Shown: positions 17,635-26,375 of the stretch, one piece after another | How positions within the stretch are numbered: the first letter of the stretch is position 1 | Layout: each line of letters opens with the position of its first letter | Assembly (NCBI GenBank): GCA_905221605.1 | Contig: CAJNDS010001236.1 | Span: 1-37,500, forward strand | Direction of reading: 5' to 3' | Length of the DNA stretch: 37,500 nt | Source of the DNA: Symbiodinium natans | Lineage: Eukaryota > Sar > Dinophyceae > Suessiales > Symbiodiniaceae | Position numbers and translations under genes: made by a program | The notes under the pieces: model-generated | Databases searched by the model: none | Told to the model about the DNA's origin: nothing | What the model saw: the letters and a program-made list of their open reading frames with translations, nothing else

Positions 17635-17935
17635 CCTAAACCCCAAACCCCAAACCCCAAACCCCAAACCCCAAACCCCAAACCCCAAACCCTAAACCCT
17701 AAACCCTAAACCCCAAACCCCAAACCCTAAACCCTATGACATCGGAACCTCCAACTTGGACCCCGAAATTTTAAGCTCCCAACCCCTAAACCCTAAAACC
17801 TAAACCCTAAACCCTAAACCCTAATCCCCAAACCCGAAACCCTAAACCTAAACCCCAAACCCTAAACCCTAAACTCCCTCAACTCCCCAAACCCCCTAAG
17901 CCCGAGAAGGTAAACCTTAAACCCTAAACCCTATG
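17635..17935 (-). repeat. CCCCAAA and CCCTAAA arrays
   Basis: CCCCAAA heptamers (17638-17690), CCCTAAA/CCCCAAA (17690-17735), a 45-base unique spacer, then degenerate CCCTAAA to 17935. Confidence 0.93.
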
Positions 17936-17939
17936 CTAC

Positions 17940-18598
17940 ATTCATTCTGCTTGGCCCTAAGCTCAGAGCCCTTGAGAAAAGTCTTGCCATGAGGCTAAGC
18001 ACCAAATTTCTGAGCACCGAAATCCTCTCAAACCAATAAGTGGTTTAGGGTTTCGGGTTTAGGCTCTAAACCCTTAAGCCACAAGCCCCTAAACACCCTG
18101 TTACCCCAGGGGTGCGCTGCTGTCCGTTCCCATCCCATGGCTGCGTAGCAGTTTGAATCATGAACATGGTGGATCATGGTCGCATTTTCAGTCTCAGTAT
18201 GCATGACAGCAGTGGAGCAACAAGAGTGATAGAAATTGGGACGATGCGAAGGGCACTTAATCATGGTGAAGCTGGATGCAACGGTTTTTTGTCTAGAGCA
18301 GCTCAGCAACCCCCCCCCCCCCCCCCTCCCCCGCTAGCAATGCTGATGGAGAGTGGCCGCCCCATCCCCACACCCGCTCGCGGCATCAGCTTGCTGAGCT
18401 GTGTATCTCGGTGCTGTGCGTACGGAGCTTCTTTTTTGACCAATTGCTGTATCTGAAATCGAAGCCCACCTGAATCCACTGAAAACATTCGCTCGCTGAG
18501 ATACCCCAAAGCAGGCCTGGGAATAAGCACCGGCTTGCACGTTCGCTGCGTTGTCATGGGAGACCTCACAAACTCTTTAGAGCTGCTGCCAAAAAAGG
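17940..18598. other. Unique region between the two helicase genes, nothing recognised
   Basis: About 650 bases almost free of telomere-like units, with a C17 tract at 18310-18326. Overlapping open frames exist on both strands, but none has a recognisable motif and the C tract distorts them. It may contain the 5' part or upstream region of the gene starting by 18760. Confidence 0.5.
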
Positions 18599-18599
18599 C

Positions 18600-18758
18600 C
18601 CTAAACCCTAAACCCTAATAAGCCCCAAACCTCAAACCTCAAACCTCAAACCCTAAACCCTAAGCCCTAAGCCCTAAACCCTAAACCGTAAACCCCAAAC
18701 CCCAAACCCTAAACTCTAAACCCTAAACCCTAAACCCTAAACCCTAAACCCGAAACCC
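18600..18758 (-). repeat. CCCTAAA / CCTCAAA mixed array
   Basis: Mixed C-strand units with CCTCAAA, CCCTAAG and CCCCAAA variants, immediately upstream of the first exon of the second helicase. Confidence 0.92.
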
Positions 18759-18759
18759 A

Positions 18760-18891
18760 ATGCAAGCCCAGCACGTCCAGGTGGCTCCAGCACATCTCCA
18801 AGCCGCCCACTCCTTGCTGCAACGCCTACCTGAGCAGTTGAAGCAAGAGGCGGTCACAGTTTTGTCGCAACGACTGACTCCCGAAATCCAG
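18760..18891 (+). CDS. Helicase exon 1 (candidate start, MQAQHVQVAPAHLQAAHSLL)
   Basis: Open for 44 codons from an ATG at 18760 and ending at a GC donor (ATCCAG|GCCCGG) in phase 0. The next exon starts in phase 0 with GCTTGG, giving TPEIQ|AWIEQYEH. The Gln/Leu/His-rich N-terminal helix has no recognised family. The ATG could be internal if an acceptor just upstream is used. Confidence 0.6.
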
Positions 18892-21800
18892 GCCCGGTGT
18901 TGTTCCTGGCTTCTCTGAAAGATCCCTAAACGCTAAACCCTAGACCCTAAACCCTAAACCCTAAACCCTAAACTCTAAACCCTAAACTCTAAACCCTAAA
19001 CCCTAAACCCTAAACATCCGAAGCCTTTTCAAAAGCCTCTTCTGTGCTGCCCCCGGTAGGCTTGGATTGAGCAGTACGAGCACGCACTCGATGATTCCTT
19101 GGAGCCAGAGGAGCCACTCTCCGAGGACGAGTGGGAGGACGAGGGTGACGAGGGCGAGGAGGGCGACGAGGAGAAGGATCAGACGTCGAAGCGGCGGCGT
19201 AAGGCGCCACCCGTGCCTGATGATGGGTATCCCAGCCTGTGGGCAGGGATCAGCCAGGGCAGTAGAGGCTTCAATGCAGAGGCCAGGCGTGTGTTGAGCG
19301 CCTTGCTGCCCGGCGGAGAGCATGCATGGTGCTCACCGACTCAAGGCCGGATCAAGCTGCTGTTGCAGCAGGAGGTTGTTGCATTGCTTGTGCATCCCAA
19401 ATCTCCGGTTTCCCGTCTCCTGTGCGATCACAACACTGGCTCTGGCAAGACACTCTGCATGATCCGCATCGTTGACAACTTCTTTTTCGATGGCCGTGCA
19501 AAGATCGCCATCTTTCCCAAGGACAGTGTAGTTGACAATTTTTACACCTCACTGTGGGAGTGGCCATCGCGCTGGCGCGACTTCTGCAGCCACTGCAATC
19601 CTGAGGTGGCGAAGCTCGCATGCAACAGCGCTGATTGGCGTGCCAGGCGTGATGTTCGTTGGGCTTTAGACGCGTCAGATGAGCTGAGGGCATTTGCGCG
19701 CAAGGAAGGCTTGAGCATGCAGCAGGCAATCAAGCAGAAACTGATCAAGACCATGCGGGACTGCTTGGAGATGAAGCGTGCTTTTTACAAAGGGAAGGTG
19801 CGAAAGAGCTACCTTCAGAAGCAGCTTGGTTCCTTGTTGTGAAGACCTGTCGATGCCAATGCTTGCGTGCAAACCCGAGTGGGATTTAGCGGGCTGTGAT
19901 GGTAGTTCATTGTAGCTGCAGCCCAGGTACTGGGCAGAAGCCACTGAGGACGTACATCCTCCCACCGCACCGCTGAGAGCCTATCGCTTCACCTCCGCTG
20001 GTGGGCGGGCGGCAGAGGTGGTCGATGGCGTGCCCAGGGGTTGCATCTTCAAGGTCGGATTTGATGGCGAGAACCCCTACAGTGGAAAAGTGGTGCTGAT
20101 GGATGAGGGCCACCACCTCACTCGCCCCAACAAGGTCTACAAGTCTCAGCTGCAAAGCCTTCGCGGGTACGTCGAGTCGGCTCGCAATTCCGTCTTCGTG
20201 AGCTGCACGGGATCCATGGAGGCTGATTCCAGTGCTGACCCGCGGGCTTTGCTGGATGCGGTGAAGGGCAATGAGAACAAAGCGTTGAGCGATGAAGGCT
20301 TCTTGTCATCGCACCACAAGCGCGGCCTGGGCTTTCCGCGGCAGAGGCCCGCAGCATGCGCCGACGGGGCTTTTTCGGAGGAGCTCGATGGGCTCTTGCA
20401 GCGGAAGGAGCTCTCGAGCCATTCCCTCACGCGCTACTTGTATCAAGCGATCAGGTTGCAGAAGGAGGAGAAGCCAGAGGAGACCCTGGCCAATTACACA
20501 AACATTCATGTCTATGCCGGCTCTGCAGGTCAGCCAGCTTGCAAGGCTCAGATCATGAGGTATCCGAACTGCCGGCCGAAGTTCACATTGGCGGTTGCAG
20601 AGGTCATTGCTGCTGCAAAGCAGAGGCAGAAGAGTGTGGTCATGGTCAGCAAACGCACCGGCTACAAAGCTATGCTCTGGTTGCTGGAGGCTGCAGCGGA
20701 GAAGCACGGCTTTCACGTCGCGGAGTATGACCAACTGGCGGATTTCAACAGCACAGACAACAAGTATGGGAAGAACTTCATGGTTCTGCTTCTCACAACT
20801 GAGCACGGAGGGGAAAGCATACAAGCGTTCTGTGTACGAGTGATGCTTCTGCTGGATGTGCCTGGGCTGCGGTTAGTCAAGACTCAAACTGAAATCCCAA
20901 CACGGCCACATGTAAGTACCAAACAAAGCATCAATGGGGCTGCGACAAGCAGATGGGTAACCACCGTCGTCATCATGAACATCATCAGCCAACCCTCAGC
21001 CCTCAACCCTCAGCCCTCAGCCCTCAACCCTCAACCCTCAACCCTAAACCCTAAACCCTAGACCCCAAACCGCCCAATCCCGAAGACCTACGCCCTCCAT
21101 CCCCCTAGTTAGTACCAGGAGATTCCTGGCTGTGCCGAGCAGAATTTTGGGGATCCTCACCCGAATCAGCGGATAAAAGCTGCGGTCCAAGGTGCCCACC
21201 CGCTATGCCGACCTGAAGCAGCGCTGCGGGCGTGTGGTGCGCTGCCGAAGCCATGACGACTTGCCGGAGGCGCAAGCTCACGAATGACCCTAAACCCTAA
21301 ACCCTGAACCCTAAACCCTAAACCCTAAACTCGAAACCCTAAACCCCAAGCCCTAAACCCTAAACCCTAAACCCTCAAACCCCTAAGCCCTAAACCCCTG
21401 GAACCAGACTCACCCGCAGACCTAAATGGATGTGCTCGGCAGGCGGACCGGGACGTGCGATTCGTCTTCTTTGTAGCGGAGATGCCGGACTATGGCCAGC
21501 ATGCCCCTCGCCGTATTGGAGTTTAGGGTTTCTAGGGTTTAGGGCTTAGGGTTTAGGGTTTAGGGGTACCTCATTGGGGTCCTTATAAAAACTTTAGGGT
21601 TTAGGGTTTAGGGGTACCTCGTTGGGGTCCTTATAAGAACAGGAATCCTACTACTTGGGGTCTACATTAAGGGTCCCTTGTTTTCGTAAACCTTCTGCTG
21701 CGAGTCTGTTTTTCTCAAGCCGCACGTGGGGTGACACGGGGACGTCACCAAACTTGCTGGTAAACAGGTTGCCTTAGATAACACAAGGGCCTCTGACCTA

Positions 21801-23576
21801 GGCATTCAAAGCAGATGTTCCTCCCATGTCGGTCCATCAGCTACTTAAGCCCTCGAAGCCCGCTAAGCCCTTGAAGCCTTTGAAGCCCTCTAAGCCATGA
21901 CCCCAAGAAACGGGTAGGAAGTTGTGATGTTTCGTACGTTCCCTCGTTTGGGTTTAAGAAGCTCGTATGTAGGAGTGTTGTTCAACCAGACTAGTTTATT
22001 GGGATGTTTCCCCCCTCTACGAATTAAGGACTGCTAGTATAAGGGGGGACATCCCAAGTTACCCTAACACCTAAACCCTAAAAAAGCCTACCCTAGTATT
22101 CTTGAACCAGACTAACCCTAAACCCTAAACCCTATATAAACCCTAAACCCCTAAACCCTAAACCCTAAACCCTCGGTACTGCAAAACGGTCTGTCATCAG
22201 GAACTGGGAGCATTTGCACTTTGGGCCCTCTGTGGTTACTGGAACGGCCCAAAGAAGGTCAACTACTCGACCGAGCCTGATCCCGAGGACCCGGGGTTCG
22301 CGGTTTAGGGTTTAGGTTTCGGGGTTTGGGGTTTAGGTTTTAGGGTTTAAAGTTAGGGTTTAGGGTTTAGGGTTTAGGGACATGGTGACTATGTGTTTTT
22401 AGCGGAAGCTGTATGTTTTCACCACGGTTCCACGGTTGCTGGAGCTGCTCTGAAAGAATGTCGCAATCGCTGGACCTCGTATTCACACCCGCACTCAAAC
22501 CCCCAAACCCTCAACCCTTAACCCCAAACCCTCCGGATTTTCCCCCTTTACTAACAGTCCTTCATAGGGGCGATAATAGGGACTACTAGAATCCCTACCA
22601 AGGAGCTGTTAGTATAAGGGGGAACGTCCCAACCAAACTCCCCTAAACCCCAAGCCCTAAACCCCAAACTCTAAACCCTAAACCCCAAACCCCCTCAACC
22701 CGAGGAGATTGCGGAGATCAGCCAGGCCTTCGTCCAGAGCGTGACTGAGAGGCGCCTTCAGAGCCTGGGAGACCCTAAACCCTAAACCCTAAACCCTAAA
22801 CCCTAAACCCTAAACCCTAAACCCTAAACCCTAAACCCTAAACCCTAAACCCCAGGCGCCTTCAGAGCATGGGAGACTTGACCCGGTCACTTCCTCGCAT
22901 TGGCATCTCCAGGCAGCACTCGACAAAGTCTCTGGGTGCTCGAACTTGCTTTGTCATCACTTGGGATGGTCCCCCTTATGCCAGCAGCCCTTAATAGGGG
23001 AATTGTAGTAGGGGGTACTATACTCCCTATTAAGGGCTGTTAGTATACGGGGTAGCATCCCAAGTCATCATCTTTCTATCGTGACATAGTATTTATTGCT
23101 AGCTTACCTGCTTACTATATGCCTTTCTTGTTGCGCCATTATGAGTTTCACTGCTTTTCATACCAGTAGACAGGTGGGTATATGCTCATGGGTGGAGGTG
23201 GTAGTTCTACATATCATAGCGTGCCCCGCTCCGGGAAGGCTCATGGACGAGGTCGCCGATCCTTCCGAGTACCCCAAGTCGTATCGCAGGCTGCAGGCTG
23301 GACTACAGCAGCTGCTGGATAGCCCGGGAGCCATTGCAGAAGTGGCGGAGATGCTACCCACCACCACCTATGATGAACAGAAAGTCGAGGAGCCTTAGGG
23401 ATACCTGGGAGTAATTTTTACTTTTTGGGCATGATATAAAGCCTAAGACACAGCAAAACTCATAATTTTTTCTAGGTTTCCCAACTTCAGTTAAGGATCT
23501 CGTGCAGCAGATAGCGGAGATGGCGCCCGCATTAGACCGAGTTCGCTGTGCCGCCATTGATGCGGGGTTCTATTGA
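18760..23576 (+). CDS. D6/D11-type superfamily 2 helicase, spliced, about 800 residues
   Basis: Gene-level entry. Exons read: 18760-18891, 19060-19823, 19927-20857, 21192-21269, 21443 to about 21502, 22201-22287, 22705-22751, 22856 to about 22930, about 23239-23390 and about 23476-23576 with TGA at 23574-23576. Phases agree at most junctions. Motif I HNTGSGKT (19429-19452), motif II DEGH (20102-20113), motif III-like SCTGSM (20201-20218) and motif VI QRCGRVVR (21219-21242) appear in canonical order, so this is an ATP-dependent helicase or translocase. The segment after motif VI, CRSHDDLP, resembles the R-x-C-S-H-x-x-L-P of D6/D11-like ATPases known from large DNA viruses and some protists. 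The biological substrate is unknown. Donors are GT, GC and one GA. The N-terminus may lie further upstream. Confidence 0.82.
18925..19015 (-). repeat. CCCTAAA array in intron 1
   Basis: About twelve CCCTAAA/CTCTAAA units between exons 1 and 2 of the helicase. Confidence 0.95.
19060..19823 (+). CDS. Helicase exon 2 with acidic linker and motif I
   Basis: After CGGTAG| it reads AWIEQYEHALDDSL, then a strongly acidic stretch (19099-19180, Glu/Asp-rich), then a basic KRRRK patch. The ATP-binding motif HNTGSGKT follows, and then IFPKDSVVDNFYTSLWEW, as expected for the strand after motif Ia. It ends at a GC donor, AAGCA|GCTTGG, in phase 2. The 103-base intron that follows carries no telomere-like units, unlike nearly all other introns here. 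Confidence 0.88.
19927..20857 (+). CDS. Helicase exon 3 with motifs II and III
   Basis: Begins after CCCAG| with YWAEATEDV. It contains VVLMDEGHHLTRPNK (motif II, DEGH in place of DEAH), then SVFVSCTGSM (motif III position), and in the second RecA-like lobe KSVVMVSKRTGYKAMLWLL and MVLLLTTEHGGESIQAF. It ends at GAT|GTGCCT. The open frame continues into the intron but the added residues are intronic, because the next exon restarts with VPTRYADLKQ. Confidence 0.88.
20990..21062 (-). repeat. CCCTCAA/CCCTCAG/CCCTAAA array in intron
   Basis: Variant heptamers in the intron 20858-21191. Confidence 0.93.
21192..21269 (+). CDS. Helicase exon 4 with motif VI (QRCGRVVR)
   Basis: Starts after CCAAG| in phase 0, 26 codons: VPTRYADLKQRCGRVVRCRS then HDDLPE. 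Q-x-x-G-R-x-x-R is helicase motif VI, whose arginines contact the ATP gamma-phosphate. The donor is probably GC (CCGGAG|GCGCAA). The short GTGCC repeat at both ends of the preceding intron makes the exact cut ambiguous by a few bases. Confidence 0.82.
21285..21400 (-). repeat. CCCTAAA array in intron
   Basis: About 15 units with CCCTGAA, CTCGAAA and CCCCAAG variants between helicase exons 4 and 5. Confidence 0.92.
21443..21502 (+). CDS. Helicase exon 5 (ADRDVRFVFFVAEMPDYG)
   Basis: After CTCGGCAG| in phase 0. ADRDVRFVFFVAEMPDYG continues LPE| of the previous exon as the hydrophobic strand expected beyond motif VI. The 3' end is approximate. Confidence 0.68.
21522..21640 (+). repeat. TTTAGGG array within a 30-base direct duplication
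   Basis: The 30 bases starting GGGGTACCTC at 21563-21592 recur at 21611-21640 with two differences. Between them lie only CTTTAGGGTTTAGGGTTTA-type units, and further units precede the first copy. Confidence 0.9.
21640..21998. other. Unique intronic sequence, nothing recognised
   Basis: About 350 bases without clear telomere-like units or exon. A short run of GAAGCCCTCTAAGCC-type units is visible at 21845-21896. Confidence 0.45.
21999..22057. mobile_element. Hairpin MITE-like element, copy 1 (internally deleted)
   Basis: TTGGGATG...CATCCCAA ends. Inside, one arm has lost much of its length but CTGCTAGTATAAGGGGG is retained. No convincing target duplication. It lies in a helicase intron. Confidence 0.75.
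22115..22175 (-). repeat. CCCTAAA short array
   Basis: A few CCCTAAA and one CCCTATATAAA unit just before helicase exon 6. Confidence 0.85.
22201..22287 (+). CDS. Helicase exon 6 (ELGAFALWALCGYWNG)
   Basis: Acceptor GTCATCAG|, 29 codons: ELGAFALWALCGYWNGPKKV then NYSTEPDPE. It ends at CCCGAG|GACCCG, a GA-type donor. The 8 bases CCCGAGGA are repeated at the acceptor of the next exon (22699-22706), so the cut could shift without changing the protein. Confidence 0.68.
22300..22380 (+). repeat. TTTAGGG degenerate array
   Basis: Imperfect units directly behind the exon 6 donor. Confidence 0.88.
22534..22632. mobile_element. Hairpin MITE-like element, copy 2
   Basis: TCCCCCTTTACTAACAG at the left and CTGTTAGTATAAGGGGGAAC at the right form long complementary arms, with CGTCCCAA at the right end. 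The left TTGGGATG is degraded to CGGATTTT. Confidence 0.75.
22705..22751 (+). CDS. Helicase exon 7 (EIAEISQAFVQSVTER)
   Basis: Acceptor CCCGAG|, reads EIAEISQAFVQSVTE and ends in phase 2 at a GC donor (GAGAG|GCGCC). The exon 8 acceptor CCCCAG|GCGCC has the same downstream bases. Confidence 0.68.
22750..22877. repeat. 24-base direct duplication bracketing a CCCTAAA array
   Basis: The 24 bases beginning AGGCGCCTTCAG at 22750-22773 recur at 22854-22877 with one mismatch. In between are about eleven CCCTAAA units and nothing else. The duplicated bases are coding (RLQSMGD), so the array sits exactly at an exon-exon junction. Confidence 0.93.
22856..22930 (+). CDS. Helicase exon 8 (RLQSMGDLTRSLPRIG)
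   Basis: Continues T-E-R| as RLQSMGDLTRSLPRIGISRQ. The donor is not resolved; a GT lies near 22935. The MITE-like element copy 3 starts shortly after, in the intron. Confidence 0.62.
22961..23063. mobile_element. Hairpin MITE-like element, copy 3, with target duplication
   Basis: TTGGGATG at 22961 and CATCCCAA ending 23063. The arms CAGCCCTTAATAGGG and CCCTATTAAGGGCTG are complementary, with a loop of about 25 bases. Flanks are GTCATCAC (22953-22960) and GTCATCAT (23064-23071), an 8-base target duplication with one difference. Confidence 0.88.
23239..23390 (+). CDS. Helicase exon 9 (LMDEVADPSEYPKSYRRLQA)
   Basis: Acceptor GGGAAG|, reads LMDEVADPSEYPKSYRRLQA, then GLQQLLDSPGAIAEVAEMLP. A helical C-terminal domain is likely. 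The frame stops at 23396-23398, so a donor lies just before; which one is unclear. Confidence 0.65.
23476..23576 (+). CDS. Helicase last exon with stop (KDLVQQIAEMAPALDRVRCA)
   Basis: Acceptor either TCTAG| at 23475 or CTTCAG| at 23490; both give the frame KDLVQQIAEMAPALDRVRCA then AIDAGFY and TGA at 23574-23576. The helix-rich peptide ending in a stop suits the C-terminus. Confidence 0.62.
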
Positions 23577-23579
23577 TAT

Positions 23580-24056
23580 GGGGCTATCATGAGGAAAGTG
23601 GAGACAGCTATGCCGTCTTATCAAGAGCACCGTCTCCTCACTAAGCCCTATATATGAACCTGAACCTTAAGCCCTCAGCCCTGATCCCCATCCCTAAACC
23701 CTAACCCTTACATCCTGATCCCAATATCCAAAACCCTGTAGGCTCTAAACCCTGGTGCGATTGGAGGGGCCTGCAAACGTGGCATTGCGAGGGGCGCTTG
23801 CCACGGGGAGTCAGGTAGAACCTTCCTTAGCAATGTGAGACGCTCAGAGAGGCGAAAGAGAGAAAAGGAGGAGCCAGAACTGCCGTTTCGGGTTTAGGGT
23901 TTAGGGTTAGGGGCTCCGAACGACTCCTTCCCCTTATGACCCTTAGACAATTCGGTGACCTTATTCAGGAGCCGACTACTCCTTCCCCTAAGAGCCATAC
24001 AAGATGCTCCAAGTCACGGACGCGTCCCTGCCTCAAGTTTTACCTGTTGGCGAGTC
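23580..24056. other. Region between helicase and transporter genes
   Basis: Unique sequence with few telomere-like units (near 23640-23750 and 23889-23910). CTCCGAACGACTCCTTCCCCTTA near 23915 recurs in altered form near 23971 (GCCGACTACTCCTTCCCCTAA), a small duplication. No exon is recognised with confidence. Confidence 0.4.
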
Positions 24057-24057
24057 C

Positions 24058-24210
24058 CCTAAACCCTAAACCCTAAACCCTAAACCCTAAACTCTAAACC
24101 CTAAACTCTGAACCCTAAACCCTAAACCCTAAACCCTAAACCCTAAACCCTAAACCCTAAACCCTAAACCCTAAACCCTAAACCCTAAACCCTAAACCCT
24201 AAACCCTAAG
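24058..24210 (-). repeat. CCCTAAA array
   Basis: About 21 units, two CTCTAAA/CTCTGAA variants, running up to the acceptor AAGTGCAG| at 24215. Confidence 0.95.
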
Positions 24211-24215
24211 TGCAG

Positions 24216-24289
24216 CAGGCGCCATCTGGCGCCACCGCTGCCTCAGCTGCCGTAGAGCCCGGGAGCTCCAGTCCACAGAAGCAGCTTTG
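24216..24289 (+). CDS. Candidate exon upstream of the transporter (QAPSGATAASAAVEPGSSSP)
   Basis: Reads QAPSGATAASAAVEPGSSSP then QKQLW, low complexity and disordered in character, ending at CTTTG|GTTTTT. It could be the N-terminal tail of the MgtE-type gene. A second island at 24403-24450 is open in two frames and may be the next exon. Confidence 0.4.
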
Positions 24290-24469
24290 GTTTTTTGTTT
24301 CCGGTTTGGGGTTTAGGGTTTAGGCTTTAGGGTTTCGCGGCAAGCTGTTTAGGGGTTTCGGGGGTTTCTGGTTCGGCGTTTTGGGGTGTTGGTATTCAGG
24401 CGGCAACGCCGAGTGAGAGTGGAAGGGTACCCCACAACCCAGCGGAGCGACAGAGACGGTGCCTTCATA

Positions 24470-24600
24470 AACCCTAAACCCTAAATTAAAGAGTAACCCT
24501 AAGCCCTAAACCCTAAACCCTTAAACCCTAAACCCTACACCCTACACCCTACACCCTACACCCTGTACCCTGAACCCTAGCCCCTAAACCCTAAATCCCT
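24470..24600 (-). repeat. CCCTAAA and CCCTACA mixed array
   Basis: Includes four CCCTACA units at about 24534-24561. Confidence 0.9.
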
Positions 24601-24796
24601 AACCTAGACAGTCACGCCCAAAACTACAAAGTCACCATGTGCCGTGAACAGTGACGTGCCGGCATTTAGGTAACCCAGCCTCCAGGCCCGGGATTCTGAG
24701 TTTACGGTTTAGGGTTGAGAGTTTTATATGGTTCAGGGGACACTACCAGGTACGTAATTACGATGGCGGAATACCCAGAAACTGGAGCCCATGGTG

Positions 24797-24915
24797 ACCC
24801 TAAACCCTAAACCCTAAACCCTAAACCCTAAACTCTAAACCCTAAACCCTAAACCCGGAACCCTAAACCCTAAACCCTAAACCCTAAACCCAAAACCCTA
24901 AACCCTAAACCTTAA
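24797..24915 (-). repeat. CCCTAAA array
   Basis: About 16 units with CTCTAAA, CCCGGAA and CCCAAAA single variants. Confidence 0.95.
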
Positions 24916-25009
24916 GGGAGGCCCCCTCCCTGCCGAGATCCCGTGGCCTCGGCGTCTTCTTCGCTGGCGTCACATTTGGGGTTCGGGCCCCAGGTTCGAT
25001 TGAGGGCAC

Positions 25010-25020
25010 TTTTTTTTTTT

Positions 25021-25065
<45 letters not shown>
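25010..25065. repeat. T20-C-G35 homopolymer pair followed by TTTAGGG units
   Basis: T at 25010-25029, one C, then G at 25031-25065, directly continued by TTAGGGTTTAGGG. A 35-base G run is expected to form G-quadruplex structure, and its length may be affected by assembly or sequencing error. Confidence 0.9.
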
Positions 25066-25068
<3 letters not shown>

Positions 25069-25358
25069 GGGTTTAGGGTTTAGGGTTTAGGGTCTGGGGT
25101 CTAGAGTCTAGGGTTTAGGGTCAGGGTTTTGTAGGGGTTTGTTCTTTCCTCTTGAATTTCCTTGTTGTTGCGTAGCTCCGTGCCAACATCCAGGGCGCCG
25201 CAGCCCCTAACCCATAGCCTCCAAGATAGGGTTTCATTCGGGTTATTTAGGGTTTTTGCGGCAGGCCCTTCTTGCTTTATTTCAGGGTTTAGGTTCCCTT
25301 ATAAGCCTCTTGCAACCAGAAAGGGCAGCCTTTTTTTTTTCCTAGGTTACTCTTGGGT

Positions 25359-25480
25359 CACCCTAAACCCTAAACCCTAAACCCTAAACCCTAAACCCCA
25401 AACCCCAAACCCCAAACCCCAAACCCCAAACCCCAAACCCCAAACCCCAAACCCTAAACCCTAAACCCTAAACCCTAAAC
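25359..25480 (-). repeat. CCCTAAA - CCCCAAA - CCCTAAA array
   Basis: A block of nine CCCCAAA units (25390-25452) nested inside CCCTAAA units. Confidence 0.95.
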
Positions 25481-25515
25481 CCCTTTTATTCCTAGCTTGC
25501 TGTTCCGTCTAGCAG

Positions 25516-25570
25516 TGTAGCAAAGGTTCTGAGCTGCGCCATCGTCTTTGCCTTCCTGGTCGGCTGCCAG
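25516..25570 (+). CDS. Candidate exon with hydrophobic segment (VAKVLSCAIVFAFLVGCQ)
   Basis: After TCTAGCAG| reads VAKVLSCAIVFAFLVGCQ, a possible membrane helix, with a GC donor (TGCCAG|GCCGGC). Placed upstream of the transporter on the same strand. Its membership of that gene is a guess. Confidence 0.4.
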
Positions 25571-25594
25571 GCCGGCCTTGGGTGTTGGGGGGCC

Positions 25595-25915
25595 TTTCAG
25601 GGTTTAGGGTTTAGGGTTTAGGGTTTAGGGTTTAGGGTTTAGGGTTTAGGGTTTAGGGTTTAGGGTTTAGGGGGTGTATGCGTAGGGTTTAGGAGTGGGT
25701 TTAGAGCTCAGGGCTTCTACGGTTCTTAGGGTAGCAGGCTTTGTGTTTGGGTTCTAGGAAGGGCGCTGTTGGGAGGCTTGAGGCTGCTTAGGGTTTAGGG
25801 TTTAGGGTTTAGGGTTTGGGGTTTAGGGTTTAGGGTTTAGGGTTTAGGGTTTAGGGTGTAGGGTTTAGGGTTTAGGGTTTAGGGTTTAGGGTTTAGGGTT
25901 TAGGGTTTAGAGGGA
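25595..25915 (+). repeat. TTTAGGG arrays
   Basis: Two arrays (25598-25672 and 25792-25910) separated by about 120 bases of degenerate sequence. Confidence 0.95.
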
Positions 25916-26059
25916 GCCTTCTGAGGTTTGGAGGTTTGTAAGAAACATGGCTTTGGATCTAAGCCCTGAGCCCCATAACTCAATGCCCTGGCCACCCCTA
26001 AACCGACCCCAAGCCCGAAACCCGTAGGACCCCCAGACCCCATGAAATCCTAAACCCGA

Positions 26060-26155
26060 AGCCCTAAACCCTAAACCCTAAACCCTAAACCCTAAACCCT
26101 ACACCCTAAACCCTAAATCCTAAACCCGAAACCCTAAACCCTGAACCCTAAACCC
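26060..26155 (-). repeat. CCCTAAA array
   Basis: About 13 units with CCCTACA, CCCGAAA and CCCTGAA variants. Confidence 0.93.
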
Positions 26156-26189
26156 ATAAACTCCAACCTCAAAATTCCGAGTTGAACAG

Positions 26190-26255
26190 GTCCTCCGGGT
26201 GGTTGAGCCCCAAGGCGCTTCAGCGGATTCGTGCCAGGCGCCATGGCCGGCAAGC
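26190..26255 (+). CDS. Candidate exon upstream of the transporter
   Basis: After GAACAG| one frame reads SSGWLSPKALQRIRARRHGR and QAV; another frame is also open. TTTAGGG units follow within a few bases. No family recognised. Confidence 0.35.
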
Positions 26256-26259
26256 TGTG

Positions 26260-26375
26260 ATGGGTTTAGGGTTTAGGGTTTAGGGTTTAGGGTTTAGGGT
26301 TTAGGGTTCAGGGTTTAGGGTCTAGGATTTAGGGGTTAGGGCTTAGGGGTTAGGGTTTAGGGTTTAGGGTTAAGG
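26260..26375 (+). repeat. TTTAGGG array
   Basis: About nine good units then degenerate ones. Confidence 0.92.

Noticed and set aside
19352-19729. Reverse 125-codon frame opposite helicase exon 2
   Set aside because: Shadow of the helicase exon, which carries real motifs in the + frame.
20306-20824. Reverse 172-codon frame opposite helicase exon 3
   Set aside because: Antisense shadow; the + strand contains the helicase sequence with consistent splice phases.
24960-25010. tRNA gene (GGTTCGATT near 24992)
   Set aside because: Only the T-loop-like box is present. No acceptor stem or D-arm could be folded around it.
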